Below, in pieces: positions 26,299 through 35,961 of a DNA stretch of 64,000 bases. The DNA comes from Rhodopseudomonas palustris. Its GTDB lineage: Bacteria; Pseudomonadota; Alphaproteobacteria; Rhizobiales; Xanthobacteraceae. Position numbers and translations under genes: made by a program. The DNA is taken from positions 4,541,501 to 4,605,500 of the forward strand of contig NZ_CP041387.1 of NCBI RefSeq assembly GCF_007005445.1. The letters run 5' to 3'. Position 1 is the first letter of the stretch. Each line of letters begins with the position of its first letter. The notes under the pieces are model-generated. The model did no database searches. It was given only the letters and a program-made list of their open reading frames with translations, and was not told the DNA's origin.

Positions 26299-26595
26299 AT
26301 GGACCACCGCACCGCACTCGCCATTCTGAGAAACTCCGAGGCGCCGTTACGTGCGCGCGGCGTGCGGCGCGCGGCGCTGTTCGGATCTATGGCGCGTGGT
26401 ACCAACCTTCCCGACAGCGATATCGATGTTCTGGTCGAAATCGATCCGGCTGCTCACATCACGGTGTTCGACTACACGGAATTGAGGGACTACATCGCCG
26501 GCCTGTTCGACCATCCGGTCGACGTCGTGAATCGTGACCAGCTCAAGCCATGGGTCGCGCCCAGCGCGACGGCGGATGCGATCTATGCGTTCTGA
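26299..26595 (+). CDS. MNT-type nucleotidyltransferase (antitoxin-like)
   Basis: A 98-residue minimal nucleotidyltransferase. AALFGSMARGTNLPDSDIDV (split: LFGSMARG, DSDIDVLVE) has the GS...DxD metal-binding motif, and VDVVNRDQLKP follows. MNT proteins AMPylate or otherwise silence partner HEPN toxins in MNT-HEPN toxin-antitoxin modules. GAGG lies 4 bases before ATG 26299. Its 3' end overlaps the start of the HEPN reading frame by 11 bp, the usual arrangement. Confidence 0.82.
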   Translation: MDHRTALAILRNSEAPLRARGVRRAALFGSMARGTNLPDSDIDVLVEIDPAAHITVFDYTELRDYIAGLFDHPVDVVNRDQLKPWVAPSATADAIYAF

Positions 26596-26928
26596 TGCGT
26601 CGGAGATTGCTCTTCGCGACATCCGGCATCACATCGAGCTCGCGATCGAATTCACCGGCGGTCTGACGGAGGCTGAATTCAAGCTGATCTGCGGACCGTG
26701 TATGCCGTCACGCGATGCCTCGAAATCATCTCGGAAGCGTCCCGCCGCGTATCCGACGATGTCAGGCAGCGACCGTCCTCGGTTCCCTGGAAGCAAATTG
26801 CAGGATCGGGCAACGTCTACCGGCACGATTACGAGGATGTGGCGGCGCAGATGATCTGGGACACCATCCACCGCGGTCTGCCGGCGCTGAAAGCTGCGGT
26901 GGCGGAAGAGCTTGCCCGCTCGGTATAG
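26585..26928 (+). pseudogene. HEPN (HepT/DUF86) protein with frameshift
   Basis: ATG 26585 starts MRSDASEIALRDIRHHIELA and continues to TEAEFK, after which the frame loses homology. The expected continuation (DLRTVYAVTRCLEIISEASR, PWKQIAGSGNVYRHDYEDVA, IWDTIHRGLPALKA) is open in the +1-shifted frame from about 26690 to 26928. One missing base near 26684-26688 restores the full DUF86 protein of about 114 residues. The usual RNxxxH RNase motif reads GNVYRHDY, a variant seen in some relatives. This is either a real inactivating frameshift, which would leave the MNT gene as an orphan, or a sequencing error. Confidence 0.75.
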
Positions 26929-26967
26929 CTGCGTCCGTATCGAAGAGCGCGTGCCGCCCGTCGATGG

Positions 26968-26982
26968 TTAATCGCGTCTTAA
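26968..26982. promoter_or_regulatory. CtrA-type binding site upstream of DapC-like gene and ftsK
   Basis: TTAA-TCGCGTC-TTAA matches the CtrA consensus TTAA-N7-TTAA exactly, inside a larger GGTTAA...TTAACC symmetry. It lies 83 bp before the aminotransferase start. CtrA controls cell-cycle genes in alphaproteobacteria, and ftsK follows in the same transcription unit. Binding is inferred from the match. Confidence 0.5.
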
Positions 26983-27064
26983 CCTCGCCGTATCTATGGT
27001 GGCTGATCTGTTTCCGCTCGATCCGCCTTGCCGATCGGGCGCGGTGAAAACTGGCGTATTTCGA

Positions 27065-28291
27065 ATGGCTTTGTCCGCTTCCACCTCACCGGCGCGTGCG
27101 GCCGGCAGCGTCGACGCTACCGGGCAGAGCGAGCGCTCGCCGTTCGCGCGGCTGACCGAACTGCTGGCGCCGTATCAGCCGGGCCAAAGCCTGATCAATC
27201 TGTCGGTCGGGGAACCGCAACATCCGGTACCCGACTTCGTCGGCGCGGTGCTGGCGCGTCACACCGCCGAATTCGGCCGCTATCCGCTCGCCAAAGGCAT
27301 CGAGCCGTTCCGACAAGCTGCGTCGTCGTGGCTGACGAGTCGCTTCGCGCTCGATCGCGCGCCCGATCCCGAGAGCGAAGTGCTGGTGCTGAACGGCAGC
27401 CGCGAAGGGTTGTTTCTCGCCGCGATTGCGGCTGCGCGCTACGTGCCCAAGCGCGACGGCACGCCGGCGATCCTGATGCCCAATCCGTTCTATCCGGCCT
27501 ATGCGGCGGGCGCCCGCGCCGCCGGCTGCGAAGCGGTGTTCCTGCCGACGACGCTTGGTAACGGCTTCTTGCCGGATCTCGATGGGCTCGACGAAGCGAC
27601 GCTGAAACGCACGGTGGCGATCTATCTGGCATCACCGGCGAACCCGCAAGGCTCGGTCGCCTCGCGCGATTACTTCGTGCGGCTGAAGCAGCTCGCCGAT
27701 CGCTATGGCTTCATGATCCTCAGCGACGAGTGCTACTCGGAGATCTACACCCAGATCGCGCCCTGCAGCGCGCTGCAGGCTGCGGGTTCGGACTTCTCCA
27801 ACGTCGTCGTCTTCCAATCGCTGTCGAAGCGATCGAACCTGCCCGGGATGCGGGTCGGCTTCGTCGCCGGCGATGCGGGCTTTCTCAAAGCCTATCACGA
27901 GCTGCGCAACGTCGCGGCGCCGCAGGTGCCGATCCCGCTGCAGCACGTCGCGGTCGCCGCTTACTCCGATGAAGCCCATGTCGAGGAGAACCGGCGTCTG
28001 TACCGGCTCAAATTCGATCTGGCCGATCAGATCCTCGGCGCACGTTACGGTTATCGGCGTCCCGCCGGCGGCTTCTGTCTGTGGCTCGACGTGTCCGCAC
28101 ATGGCGGCGACGAAGCCGCAGCGGTGAAGCTGTTCAAGGACGGCGGCGTCCGCGTGGTGCCGGGCAGCTATCTGGCGCGGACGCAGAGCGACGGCAGCAA
28201 TCCGGGCGCGGGTTATATCCGGATCGCGATGGTGCAGGACAGCGAAACGACGGCAGAGGCGCTGCATCGCTTGGTGCGGATCCTCGGATGA
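27065..28291 (+). CDS. dapC: PLP aminotransferase, probable succinyldiaminopimelate transaminase (DapC-like)
   Basis: A 408-residue fold-type I aminotransferase. [16 protein letters not shown] near 45-60, [34 protein letters not shown] (the NPxG motif), [11 protein letters not shown] and the PLP lysine in [15 protein letters not shown] mark the family. It resembles enzymes annotated as succinyl-DAP aminotransferases, which make meso-diaminopimelate for peptidoglycan and lysine. Substrate specificity cannot be read from sequence. ATG 27065 was chosen by length; the ribosome site is weak. The gene ends 13 bp before ftsK, so both are likely co-transcribed. Confidence 0.78.
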   Translation: MALSASTSPARAAGSVDATGQSERSPFARLTELLAPYQPGQSLINLSVGEPQHPVPDFVGAVLARHTAEFGRYPLAKGIEPFRQAASSWLTSRFALDRAPDPESEVLVLNGSREGLFLAAIAAARYVPKRDGTPAILMPNPFYPAYAAGARAAGCEAVFLPTTLGNGFLPDLDGLDEATLKRTVAIYLASPANPQGSVASRDYFVRLKQLADRYGFMILSDECYSEIYTQIAPCSALQAAGSDFSNVVVFQSLSKRSNLPGMRVGFVAGDAGFLKAYHELRNVAAPQVPIPLQHVAVAAYSDEAHVEENRRLYRLKFDLADQILGARYGYRRPAGGFCLWLDVSAHGGDEAAAVKLFKDGGVRVVPGSYLARTQSDGSNPGAGYIRIAMVQDSETTAEALHRLVRILG

Positions 28292-28304
28292 TGCGCAGGG
28301 CCCC

Positions 28305-30779
28305 ATGAGCATGCCGGCGATCGAACGAGCATTCCCCCTGGTCGGTCACCTGCCGCCCTCGATACGCGAGGTCCTGGCGAGGCGGCTGCGCGAGCTCGCC
28401 GGTTTCGGCCTGATCGCAGTGGCCGCGGTGGCGGCGGCTGCGCTCGCCACCTGGTCGGTGCAGGACCCGAGCCTCAGCCATGCGACGTCGCGGCGCATCC
28501 ATAATCTGCTGGGCTATCCCGGCGCGATCGGCGCCGACCTGGCGATGCAGATCCTCGGTCTAGGCGCGATCGGACTGTTGATGCCGGTCGCGGTGTGGGG
28601 TTGGCGGATGCTCAACCACCGGCCGTTCGATCGCACCGCGCTGCGGATGGGCACCTGGTTCCTGTGCACGATCTGCGCCGCCGGCTTCGCCTCATCGTTT
28701 CCGCACGACACCGCCTGGCCGCTGCCGACCGGGCTCGGCGGCGTGGTGGGCGACGCGCTGGTGCGGGCGCCGTCGCTGGTGTTCGGCCCGGGCCTGATCT
28801 TCCGGGTCATCCTCAGCTTCATCCTCGGCGTTGCAACGCTGGCGACGTTTCTGATCGCCAGCGGATTCGGCTCCCGCGAACGCGAACCCGACGAGACGTC
28901 CGCCGACGACGATCTGCCACTCGAGGACGAAGAGGAAACCGACCGCGGCTCGGTGTCGCTCGGCTGGCTGGTGCATGCGGTGCTGAGCGCCAAGGCGCGG
29001 CTGTGGCGGCTGCTGAAGCTGTCCTATCGCGGCTTGGTCAGCAGCGCGCCCGCCGCCGGCAAGCAGACGTTCGAGCGGCAGGAGCCGCGGCTCGGCGGCC
29101 GCGCCGCGCCGCCGATCGCTCCCGAGGTCGATCACCGCGACGACTACGAACCCGAGCCGGTCGACGAGATCGAAGACGAGGACGACGAAGAGGAGGAAGC
29201 TCCTCCGGTGGCCCGCGCGCCGCGCAAGAAAGCGGCGCCGAAACCGGCCGCCAAAAAGGCGCGGTTCGACCTGCCCTCGGTTAACGTTCTATCTGCCCCG
29301 AAGGCCTCGGACCGGCAGCCGCTCAGCAAGTCCGAGCTCGAAGCCAATTCGCGCGCGCTGGAAGGCGTGCTGCAGGATTTCGGCGTCCGCGGCGAGATCA
29401 TCAAGGCGAGCCCGGGCCCGGTGGTGACGCTTTACGAGCTGGAGCCGGCGCCGGGCATCAAGTCGTCGCGCGTGATCGGGCTCTCCGACGACATCGCCCG
29501 TTCGATGAGCGCGCTGTCGGCACGCGTCGCGGTAGTGCCGGGTCGCAATGCGATCGGCATCGAGCTGCCGAACGCGCATCGCGAGAAGGTTTATCTGCGC
29601 GAATTGCTGAGCGTCAAAGATTCCAACGAGACGGTGCACAAACTGCCGCTGTGCCTCGGCAAGAACATCGGCGGCGAATCGATCATCGTCGACCTTGCCC
29701 GCATGCCGCATCTGCTGATCGCCGGTACCACCGGCTCGGGTAAGTCGGTCGCGATCAACACCATGATCCTCAGTCTGGTGTACCGGCTGCGGCCGGATCA
29801 GTGCCGGCTGATCATGGTCGACCCGAAGATGCTCGAGCTGTCGGTCTACGACGGAATTCCGCATCTCTTGACGCCCGTCGTCACCGATCCGAAGAAAGCG
29901 GTCGTCGCCCTGAAATGGGCGGTGCGCGAGATGGAAGAGCGCTACAAGCGCATGGCCAAGCTCGGCGTCCGCAACATCGACGGCTACAATACAAGGCTCG
30001 GCGAGGCGAAGGCGCGCGGCGAGGAGCTGACCCGTACGGTGCACACCGGCTTCGACAAGGAGACCGGCAAGGCGATCTACGAGGAAGAAAAGCTCGACCT
30101 CGAGCCGCTGCCCTACATCGTCATCATCGTCGACGAAATGGCCGACCTGATGATGGTCGCCGGCAAGGACATCGAAGGCGCGGTGCAGCGCCTTGCCCAG
30201 ATGGCGCGCGCCGCCGGCCTGCACGTCATCCTGGCCACCCAGCGTCCCTCGGTCGACGTCATCACCGGCACCATCAAGGCCAACTTCCCGACCCGCATCT
30301 CCTTCCAGGTGACGTCGAAGATCGACAGCCGGACCATCCTGGGAGAAATGGGCGCCGAGCAACTGCTCGGCCAGGGCGACATGCTGTACATGGCGGGCGG
30401 CGGCCGCATCAGCCGCGTCCACGGCCCGTTCGTATCGGACGAGGAAGTCGAGAAAGTCGTCAAGCATCTGAAGGCGCAGGGCGCGCCCGAATATCTCGAG
30501 GCGGTCACCGCCGAGGAGCCGGCCGAGGGCGAGGATGGCGCAGTGTTCGACGCCACCGGCATGGGCGGCGACGGCGGCGGCGATCTGTTCCAGCAGGCGG
30601 TCGCGATCGTCAAGCGCGACCGCAAGGCCTCCACCAGCTATATTCAGCGTCGGCTGCAGATCGGCTACAACCGCGCTGCGTCGCTGATGGAGCGGATGGA
30701 GCTCGAAGGCATCGTCGGCCAGGCCAACCACGCCGGCAAACGCGAGATCCTGGTGGCCGAAGAGGATTCCAACTTTTGA
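28305..30779 (+). CDS. ftsK: DNA translocase FtsK
   Basis: An 824-residue septal DNA pump. Four membrane helices lie within about residues 30-190. An acidic, Pro/Lys-rich linker (about 195-330) follows, then the alpha/beta motor with Walker [16 protein letters not shown] (about 473), Walker [13 protein letters not shown] and [13 protein letters not shown]. The C-terminal gamma winged helix (about 760-820) contains [20 protein letters not shown] and [16 protein letters not shown] and recognises KOPS to direct pumping to dif. It coordinates chromosome segregation with division. Confidence 0.97.
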   Translation: MSMPAIERAFPLVGHLPPSIREVLARRLRELAGFGLIAVAAVAAAALATWSVQDPSLSHATSRRIHNLLGYPGAIGADLAMQILGLGAIGLLMPVAVWGWRMLNHRPFDRTALRMGTWFLCTICAAGFASSFPHDTAWPLPTGLGGVVGDALVRAPSLVFGPGLIFRVILSFILGVATLATFLIASGFGSREREPDETSADDDLPLEDEEETDRGSVSLGWLVHAVLSAKARLWRLLKLSYRGLVSSAPAAGKQTFERQEPRLGGRAAPPIAPEVDHRDDYEPEPVDEIEDEDDEEEEAPPVARAPRKKAAPKPAAKKARFDLPSVNVLSAPKASDRQPLSKSELEANSRALEGVLQDFGVRGEIIKASPGPVVTLYELEPAPGIKSSRVIGLSDDIARSMSALSARVAVVPGRNAIGIELPNAHREKVYLRELLSVKDSNETVHKLPLCLGKNIGGESIIVDLARMPHLLIAGTTGSGKSVAINTMILSLVYRLRPDQCRLIMVDPKMLELSVYDGIPHLLTPVVTDPKKAVVALKWAVREMEERYKRMAKLGVRNIDGYNTRLGEAKARGEELTRTVHTGFDKETGKAIYEEEKLDLEPLPYIVIIVDEMADLMMVAGKDIEGAVQRLAQMARAAGLHVILATQRPSVDVITGTIKANFPTRISFQVTSKIDSRTILGEMGAEQLLGQGDMLYMAGGGRISRVHGPFVSDEEVEKVVKHLKAQGAPEYLEAVTAEEPAEGEDGAVFDATGMGGDGGGDLFQQAVAIVKRDRKASTSYIQRRLQIGYNRAASLMERMELEGIVGQANHAGKREILVAEEDSNF

Positions 30780-30886
30780 GCGGGATCAGGGTCATGCAGG
30801 GGTCCGATGCGGGGTCGCGAAATCGCCACAGCGTCCCTGTAGCGGCAGACGGGCAACACGGCGGAGCTGTCCCGGCTTTGCAGGAC

Positions 30887-31735
30887 ATGAGCTTGATCAA
30901 ACAACTCAACGACTTGATGCAGAACGAGATGACCGGAACCGGGCTGCGACAGCTCTGCGCGGCGGCCGCGATCGCGATCGCCGGGGCCGCGGTCCAGCCC
31001 GCCAGCGCCGAACCGGTCCCGTCCCCGAAACCGTCGGCACGCGCCACCCAGCTCAGCGCCGCGGAGCCGAAGCAGCGCAACCCGCAGGTTCCGGCGCAGC
31101 CTCCGGTCGCGAAGCTGACCGCGCCGCCCGAACCGGTGATCCCCGATCCGCGGCGCAACGTGCCGGCGTCGATCTTCACCACCTTCGATTCCGCACAGAA
31201 GGCCGAGGCCGCCAAGGTCAGCGCCTATCTGTCGTCGCTGCAAACGCTGGTCGGGCAATTCGTCCAGGTCGGGCCCGACGGCAGCAAGCTCACCGGCGAT
31301 TTCTACATCGTGAAGCCCGGCAAGATCCGGTTCGAGTACGACGAGCCCAGTCCGGTCTCGATGATCGCCGATGGACAATCGGTGGTGGTGCGTGATCGCA
31401 AGCTGGCGACGCAGGACGTCTATCCGCTGTCGCAGACACCGCTGCGCTATCTGCTGAGCGACCGTATCGACCTGTTGCGCGACACCAACGTGGTCAGCAT
31501 CACCTCCGACGATCTGTATTCGAACATCATCATCGAGGAGAAGAATGCGATCATCGGCACCAGCCGGTTGCTGTTGATGTTCGGCACCAAGGACGGCCAG
31601 CTCAAGCAATGGACCGTCACCGATCCGCAGGGCTACGACACCACGGTGGCGGTGTACAATCTCGACACCTCCCGGCGGCCGGACCCGTCGATGTTCAAGA
31701 TCGACTACACCAACTACCAGACCCCGCCGGGCTAG
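30887..31735 (+). CDS. lolA: Outer-membrane lipoprotein carrier LolA
   Basis: A 282-residue periplasmic protein. The signal peptide is in LRQLCAAAAIAIAGAAVQPA (about 20-39), then a Pro-rich spacer (about 42-80) precedes the LolA domain. GQFVQVGPDGSKLTGDFYIV and KPGKIRFEYDEPSPVSMIAD (about 115-170) are the family core. It shuttles lipoproteins from LolCDE to the outer membrane. The start is uncertain: ATG at 30887, 30920 or 30929 all lack a strong ribosome site. It follows ftsK by about 110 bp. Confidence 0.85.
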   Translation: MSLIKQLNDLMQNEMTGTGLRQLCAAAAIAIAGAAVQPASAEPVPSPKPSARATQLSAAEPKQRNPQVPAQPPVAKLTAPPEPVIPDPRRNVPASIFTTFDSAQKAEAAKVSAYLSSLQTLVGQFVQVGPDGSKLTGDFYIVKPGKIRFEYDEPSPVSMIADGQSVVVRDRKLATQDVYPLSQTPLRYLLSDRIDLLRDTNVVSITSDDLYSNIIIEEKNAIIGTSRLLLMFGTKDGQLKQWTVTDPQGYDTTVAVYNLDTSRRPDPSMFKIDYTNYQTPPG

Positions 31736-31746
31736 TCGTCCAAACC

Positions 31747-32343
31747 ATGACCGCGGATGCGATCATCGGTCTTTACACACGACACGCACAGCAATGGGAT
31801 CGTGAGCGCGGCCGGACACTTTTCGAACGCGCCTGGCTCGAACAGTTTCGCCGGTGCGCCGGCGATGGCGCCGCCATCTTGGACCTCGGTTGCGGCTCGG
31901 GCGAACCGATCGCCCGATTCTTGATCGCAGCGGGGCATGGTCTCACCGGGCTCGATGCCTCACCCGGCTTGATCGAGCTGGCCCAGCAGCGCTTTCCAGA
32001 TCAGCATTGGGTCGTGGGTGATATGCGGCGCGCCGATCTGAAGCGCCGGTTCGGCGGCATCCTGGCTTGGGACAGTTTCTTTCATCTGCCCCCCGACGAT
32101 CAGCGCGCGATGTTCGCGGTGTTTCGCGCGCATGCGGCTCCCGGCGCGGCGCTGATGTTCACCTCAGGTCCGGCCGAAGGCGTGGCGATCGGCACGTATC
32201 AGGGCGAGCCGCTGTATCATGCTAGCCTTGCTCCGGCCGAATATCGGCAGTTGCTCGCCCGGCACGGTTTCACGGTCGTAGCCCACCGCGCCGATGATCC
32301 AGACTGCGGCGGCCACACCGTGTGGCTGGCGAAATCCGGTTGA
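31747..32343 (+). CDS. SAM-dependent methyltransferase (class I)
   Basis: A 198-residue Rossmann methyltransferase. Motif I is AAILDLGCGSGEPIARFL (about 39-56), LTGLDASPGLIELA is the SAM-acidic loop, and GDMRRADL and ILAWDSFFHLPPDDQ are motifs II-III. No target-binding domain is present, so the substrate is unknown. It starts 11 bp after the lolA stop and is probably co-transcribed. Confidence 0.8.
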   Translation: MTADAIIGLYTRHAQQWDRERGRTLFERAWLEQFRRCAGDGAAILDLGCGSGEPIARFLIAAGHGLTGLDASPGLIELAQQRFPDQHWVVGDMRRADLKRRFGGILAWDSFFHLPPDDQRAMFAVFRAHAAPGAALMFTSGPAEGVAIGTYQGEPLYHASLAPAEYRQLLARHGFTVVAHRADDPDCGGHTVWLAKSG

Positions 32344-32395
32344 AGCCGCCGGACCCAGGCTTGCTCCTCTGGCTGCGATCCGCTAGGTCGCGCAG

Positions 32396-33208
32396 ATGCG
32401 TCTCACGCTCACGACTTGGAACATCAACTCGGTGCGGCTTCGCATCGACCTGGTGGCGAAATTCCTCAAAGCCCAGCGCCCGGACATCCTGTGCCTGCAG
32501 GAGACGAAGTGTCCGGATGACGCGTTTCCGCTGAAGCGATTCAAGCGGCTCGGCTACGACCACATCGCGCTGAACGGGCAGAAGGGCTACCACGGCGTCG
32601 CGGTGATTTCGAAGCTGCCGTTTGCCGCCACCGACATCCGCACCTTCTGCGACATCATCGACAGCCGTCACATCTCGGTCTCGGTGAAGACCGCCGACGA
32701 CGCCCCGCCGCTGGTGCTGCACAATTTCTACGTCCCGGCCGGCGGTGATATTCCCGATCCTGCGGTCAATCCGAAGTTCAAGCACAAGCTGTCGTTCCTC
32801 GACGAGATGAAGGCGTGCGAGCCGCTGCATCCGGCGGGCGACCAGCGCCACATTCTGGTCGGCGATCTCAACGTCGCGCCGCACGAGCACGACGTCTGGT
32901 CGCACAAGCAGCTCCTCAAAGTCGTGTCGCACACGCCGGTCGAATGCGACAAGCTGCTCGCGGTGCTGCGCGCCGGCAACTGGGTCGACGTCGCGCGTGA
33001 CCGCATCCCGCTCGATCAGAAGGTCTATACGTGGTGGAGCTATCGGGCTGCCGATTGGACGGTGGGCGATCGCGGCCGGCGGCTCGACCACATCTGGGTG
33101 TCGGAAGCGCTGAAGGACCGCGTCACCGACTTCAAGATCCTGCGCGATGCGCGAAGCTGGGATCGGCCGAGCGACCACGTCCCGGTGACGATGACGATGG
33201 AGCTGTAA
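32396..33208 (+). CDS. xthA: Exodeoxyribonuclease III
   Basis: A 270-residue member of the exonuclease/endonuclease/phosphatase fold. TTWNINSVRLRIDLV (about 5-19), ILCLQETKCPDDAFP with the catalytic Glu, LVGDLNVAPHEHDVW with the Asp/Asn pair, and the final SDHVPVTMTMEL with the catalytic Asp-His fit ExoIII/AP endonuclease. It acts on abasic sites and 3' blocks during base excision repair. Confidence 0.93.
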   Translation: MRLTLTTWNINSVRLRIDLVAKFLKAQRPDILCLQETKCPDDAFPLKRFKRLGYDHIALNGQKGYHGVAVISKLPFAATDIRTFCDIIDSRHISVSVKTADDAPPLVLHNFYVPAGGDIPDPAVNPKFKHKLSFLDEMKACEPLHPAGDQRHILVGDLNVAPHEHDVWSHKQLLKVVSHTPVECDKLLAVLRAGNWVDVARDRIPLDQKVYTWWSYRAADWTVGDRGRRLDHIWVSEALKDRVTDFKILRDARSWDRPSDHVPVTMTMEL

Positions 33209-33658
33209 CTACGACGTCAGCTTGCTGCCCACCGTGACGATGTCGCTGGCAACCTGCGTGGTGCGGGCGGCGAATTCGTCGCGCAGCCGCAGCGCCGCGC
33301 CGGGATCGCTTTCGAGCACCCGCTGAAACAGACTGCGGGCGATCCGGATCGCCGAGGAATATTCCAGCGCCACCGCGGTGGTCGGCCGCGGCATCGGCAT
33401 GATCAGCGCCAGTTCGCCGATCAGATCGCCCGGCCGCGCCACCATCTCGTGGAGCCCGCCGTCTTCCATCGTGATCTGAAACGCGCCGCGCTGCACGACG
33501 TAGCCGGCATCGGCGGCCTCGCCGGCATTGAACATCACGTCGCCGCGGGCGAAGTCGCGCTGCTCGGAGCCGATCGCCAGCATCCGCAGCGCCTGCTCGC
33601 CGAGCAGCCGCAGCGTCGGGACGCGCGCGAGCAGGGCAACATCATCTTCGATCGACAT
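33209..33658 (-). CDS. Cyclic nucleotide-binding domain protein
   Basis: A 149-residue protein consisting of one CNB domain. DVMFNAGEAADAGYVVQRG (about 40-58) and PGDLIGELALIMPMPRPTTA (about 76-95; the GELAL/RPTTA phosphate-binding cassette) are clear. There is no helix-turn-helix, so it is not a Crp-type factor. It converges with xthA with no gap and lies close to a response regulator gene on the same strand. Confidence 0.85.
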   Translation of the reverse strand: MSIEDDVALLARVPTLRLLGEQALRMLAIGSEQRDFARGDVMFNAGEAADAGYVVQRGAFQITMEDGGLHEMVARPGDLIGELALIMPMPRPTTAVALEYSSAIRIARSLFQRVLESDPGAALRLRDEFAARTTQVASDIVTVGSKLTS

Positions 33659-33697
33659 GCGGGACCGGGCAACGGGTGAATCGGCCCCTTATTGGTA

Positions 33698-34384
33698 TCA
33701 CGGCACGAGTTTGTAGCCACCGGCCTCGGTGACCAGAATCTCCGGATTCGCTGCGTCACGCTCGATCTTTTGGCGTAGCCGGTAAATGTGGGTCTCGAGC
33801 GTATGGGTGGTGACGCCGGAATTGTAGCCCCACACTTCCTGCAGCAGCGTCTCGCGCGACACCGGCGCCTGTCCGGCCCGGTACAAGAATCGCAGGATCG
33901 CGGTTTCCTTCTCGGTGAGCCGCACCTTCTTGGCGTTGGCGCCGGTCAGCATCTTGGAGCCGGGGCGGAACGAATAGGGCCCGACCGCGAACACCGCGTC
34001 CTCGCTCGCCTCGTGCTGGCGAAGCTGGGCACGAATCCGCGCCAGCAGAACCGCAAATCTGAACGGCTTGGCGACGTAGTCGTTGGCCCCGCTTTCCAGG
34101 CCCAGAATGGTGTCCGAATCGGTATCGTGGCCAGTCAGCATGATGATCGGCGCCTTGAAGCCGCCCTTGCGCAACGACCGCACCACTTCGCGGCCGTCGG
34201 TGTCGGGCAGCCCGACGTCCATCAGCACCAGATCGGGCGACAGCGCCTTGGCGGTCTGCACCCCCTTGGCGCCGGTATCGACCGCGGATGCCTCGAACTC
34301 CTCGTGCAGCGACAATTGCTCGACCAGGGCATCGCGCAGATCGTTGTCGTCGTCCACGATCAGGATCTTGCGGGCGTTCGGCAT
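33698..34384 (-). CDS. OmpR-family response regulator
   Basis: A 228-residue regulator. The receiver domain (about 5-118) has acidic residues DDD (11-13), the phosphoacceptor D56 in LVLMDVGLPD and Lys in YVAKPFR. A winged-helix DNA-binding domain (about 135-225) follows, with TEKETAILRFLYRAG and LQEVWGYNSGVTTHTLETHI. ATG 34384 gives the family length. No sensor kinase gene adjoins it in the window, so it is an orphan by position. Confidence 0.92.
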   Translation of the reverse strand: MPNARKILIVDDDNDLRDALVEQLSLHEEFEASAVDTGAKGVQTAKALSPDLVLMDVGLPDTDGREVVRSLRKGGFKAPIIMLTGHDTDSDTILGLESGANDYVAKPFRFAVLLARIRAQLRQHEASEDAVFAVGPYSFRPGSKMLTGANAKKVRLTEKETAILRFLYRAGQAPVSRETLLQEVWGYNSGVTTHTLETHIYRLRQKIERDAANPEILVTEAGGYKLVP

Positions 34385-34550
34385 GGCGCGGTCCTTCCGT
34401 CGTCTGGCGATGCGCCGCTCCCGACCGGGGCGCGCTCGCAAATCACGCGCGATTGTATCGCAGATCAGCAGATAGGGATCGATTCTGCCGAATTTAACTG
34501 CAGCGGCTGAATTTTGCCGCCATGATGCTTACCAGCGTTGCCAGGGACTC

Positions 34551-35120
34551 ATGAAAAAGCAAGCCAGATCAACCCCATCGAAGCAATGGACGCAGCCCGC
34601 AGCGGTGCCGCTGGTCCGTGTCCGCCGCGCCGCCGGCGCTGTCAGCCGCGGCTGGCTGATCGCCGGCGGGAGGGCAATTCCGGTCGCGCTCGGCCGCGGC
34701 GGCATTCTGGCCAACAAGCGCGAGGGCGACGGCGGCACGCCGCGCGGCACGTTTCGCCCGCTGCGGCTGTGGTGGCGCGCCGATCGTGGACCCAGGCCGC
34801 GCACCGCTCTGCCGATCCGGGCGATCACCGCCGATGATGCCTGGTGCGAAGACCCGGCGAGCCGGCACTACAACCGGCCGATCCGGCGGTCGTCTGCGGG
34901 GGAAGGCGACCGGCTGATGCGCGACGATCACCTCTACGACCTGATCATCGAGATCGACCACAACACCCGGCCGCGCATCGCCGGCCGCGGCAGCGCGGTC
35001 TTCCTGCATCTGGCCCGTGACAATTTCGGTCCGACCGCCGGCTGCGTGGCGATGACCCGGCCGAACCTCATGCGGCTGCTGGCGCGGCTCGGTCCGCGGA
35101 CGAGGATCGCAATCGGTTGA
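34551..35120 (+). CDS. L,D-transpeptidase (YkuD-like)
   Basis: A 189-residue protein with a YkuD catalytic core: LGRGGILANKREGDGGTPRG (about 47-66), LIIEIDHNTRP, and FLHLARDNFGPTAGCVAM (about 152-169) with the catalytic cysteine in TAGCVAM. The His of the motif lies in FLHLAR. It would make 3-3 or protein crosslinks in peptidoglycan. A clear signal peptide is not visible in the N-terminal 30 residues, which is unusual; a different start or non-classical export is possible. Confidence 0.78.
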   Translation: MKKQARSTPSKQWTQPAAVPLVRVRRAAGAVSRGWLIAGGRAIPVALGRGGILANKREGDGGTPRGTFRPLRLWWRADRGPRPRTALPIRAITADDAWCEDPASRHYNRPIRRSSAGEGDRLMRDDHLYDLIIEIDHNTRPRIAGRGSAVFLHLARDNFGPTAGCVAMTRPNLMRLLARLGPRTRIAIG

Positions 35121-35133
35121 CAGCCGCAATGCT

Positions 35134-35793
35134 CTATCGATGACCGAAGATCGCCGACCCCACCCGCACATGGGTGGCGCCGAACTGAATCGCGATATCG
35201 AAGTCGGCACTCATGCCCATCGACAGTTTCGACAGCCCGTTGCGCCTGGCGATCTTGGCGCACAGCGCAAAATGCGGCGCCGGCGCCTCATCGACCGGTG
35301 GGATGCACATCAACCCGCAGATCGTCAGCCCCCAGCGCTCCCGGCAGGCGACCAGAAAGGCGTCGGCGTCCTGCGGGGCGATGCCGGCCTTTTGCGGCTC
35401 CTCGCCGGTGTTGATCTGCACGAACAGGTCGAGCTTGCGGCCGGCCTGCGGCAGCGCCTTGCTCAAGGCTTCGCACAAGCTGTCGCGATCCACCGAATGG
35501 ATCGCATCGAACAGCGCCACAGCATCCTTGGCCTTGTTGGATTGCAACGGCCCGATCAGATGCAACTCGGTGCCAGGATACTCCTCGACCAGCACCGGCC
35601 ATTTTCCCTTGGCTTCCTGGACGCGATTTTCCCCGAACACCCGCTGGCCGGCCGACAGAACCGGGCGGATCGCGTCCGCCTCGAAGGTCTTCGACACCGC
35701 GATCAGCGTCACCTCGCTCCGGTCGCGCCGTGCGTCCGCGCAGGCGCGCGCGATCTCGGCCTCGACCGCGGCCAGATTGGCGGCAGAGCTCAT
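35134..35793 (-). CDS. yggS: PLP homeostasis protein YggS/PROSC
   Basis: A 219-residue alanine-racemase-like barrel. The PLP lysine is in LIAVSKTFEA (K35), followed by FGENRVQEAKGKW, LHLIGPLQSNKAK, FVQINTGEEPQKAG and LSMGMSADFDIAIQFGATHVRVGSAIFG (cited in two pieces: LSMGMSADFDIAI, HVRVGSAIFG). The family keeps free PLP low and affects amino-acid pools. It converges with the L,D-transpeptidase gene. Confidence 0.94.
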   Translation of the reverse strand: MSSAANLAAVEAEIARACADARRDRSEVTLIAVSKTFEADAIRPVLSAGQRVFGENRVQEAKGKWPVLVEEYPGTELHLIGPLQSNKAKDAVALFDAIHSVDRDSLCEALSKALPQAGRKLDLFVQINTGEEPQKAGIAPQDADAFLVACRERWGLTICGLMCIPPVDEAPAPHFALCAKIARRNGLSKLSMGMSADFDIAIQFGATHVRVGSAIFGHR

Positions 35794-35961
35794 CGCGGCA
35801 CGGCTCGGAGATGAGAGAAACGGCGTGTTGAGGACGTCAACGACGTGAAATGTCGGGCGGGTTCGCTCACGGTTCCGGGTTCGCTCAAATTGTAATGAAT
35901 CGGGGAAAGGCTTCTTGAAGCCTTCTACCTAGGATCATTGCGGGGGGCCGAGGGGGCAACG

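Noticed and set aside
29801..30886. The long upstream extension of the lolA frame
   Set aside because: It overlaps ftsK in another frame and is low-complexity; the lolA signal peptide sets the start near 30887.
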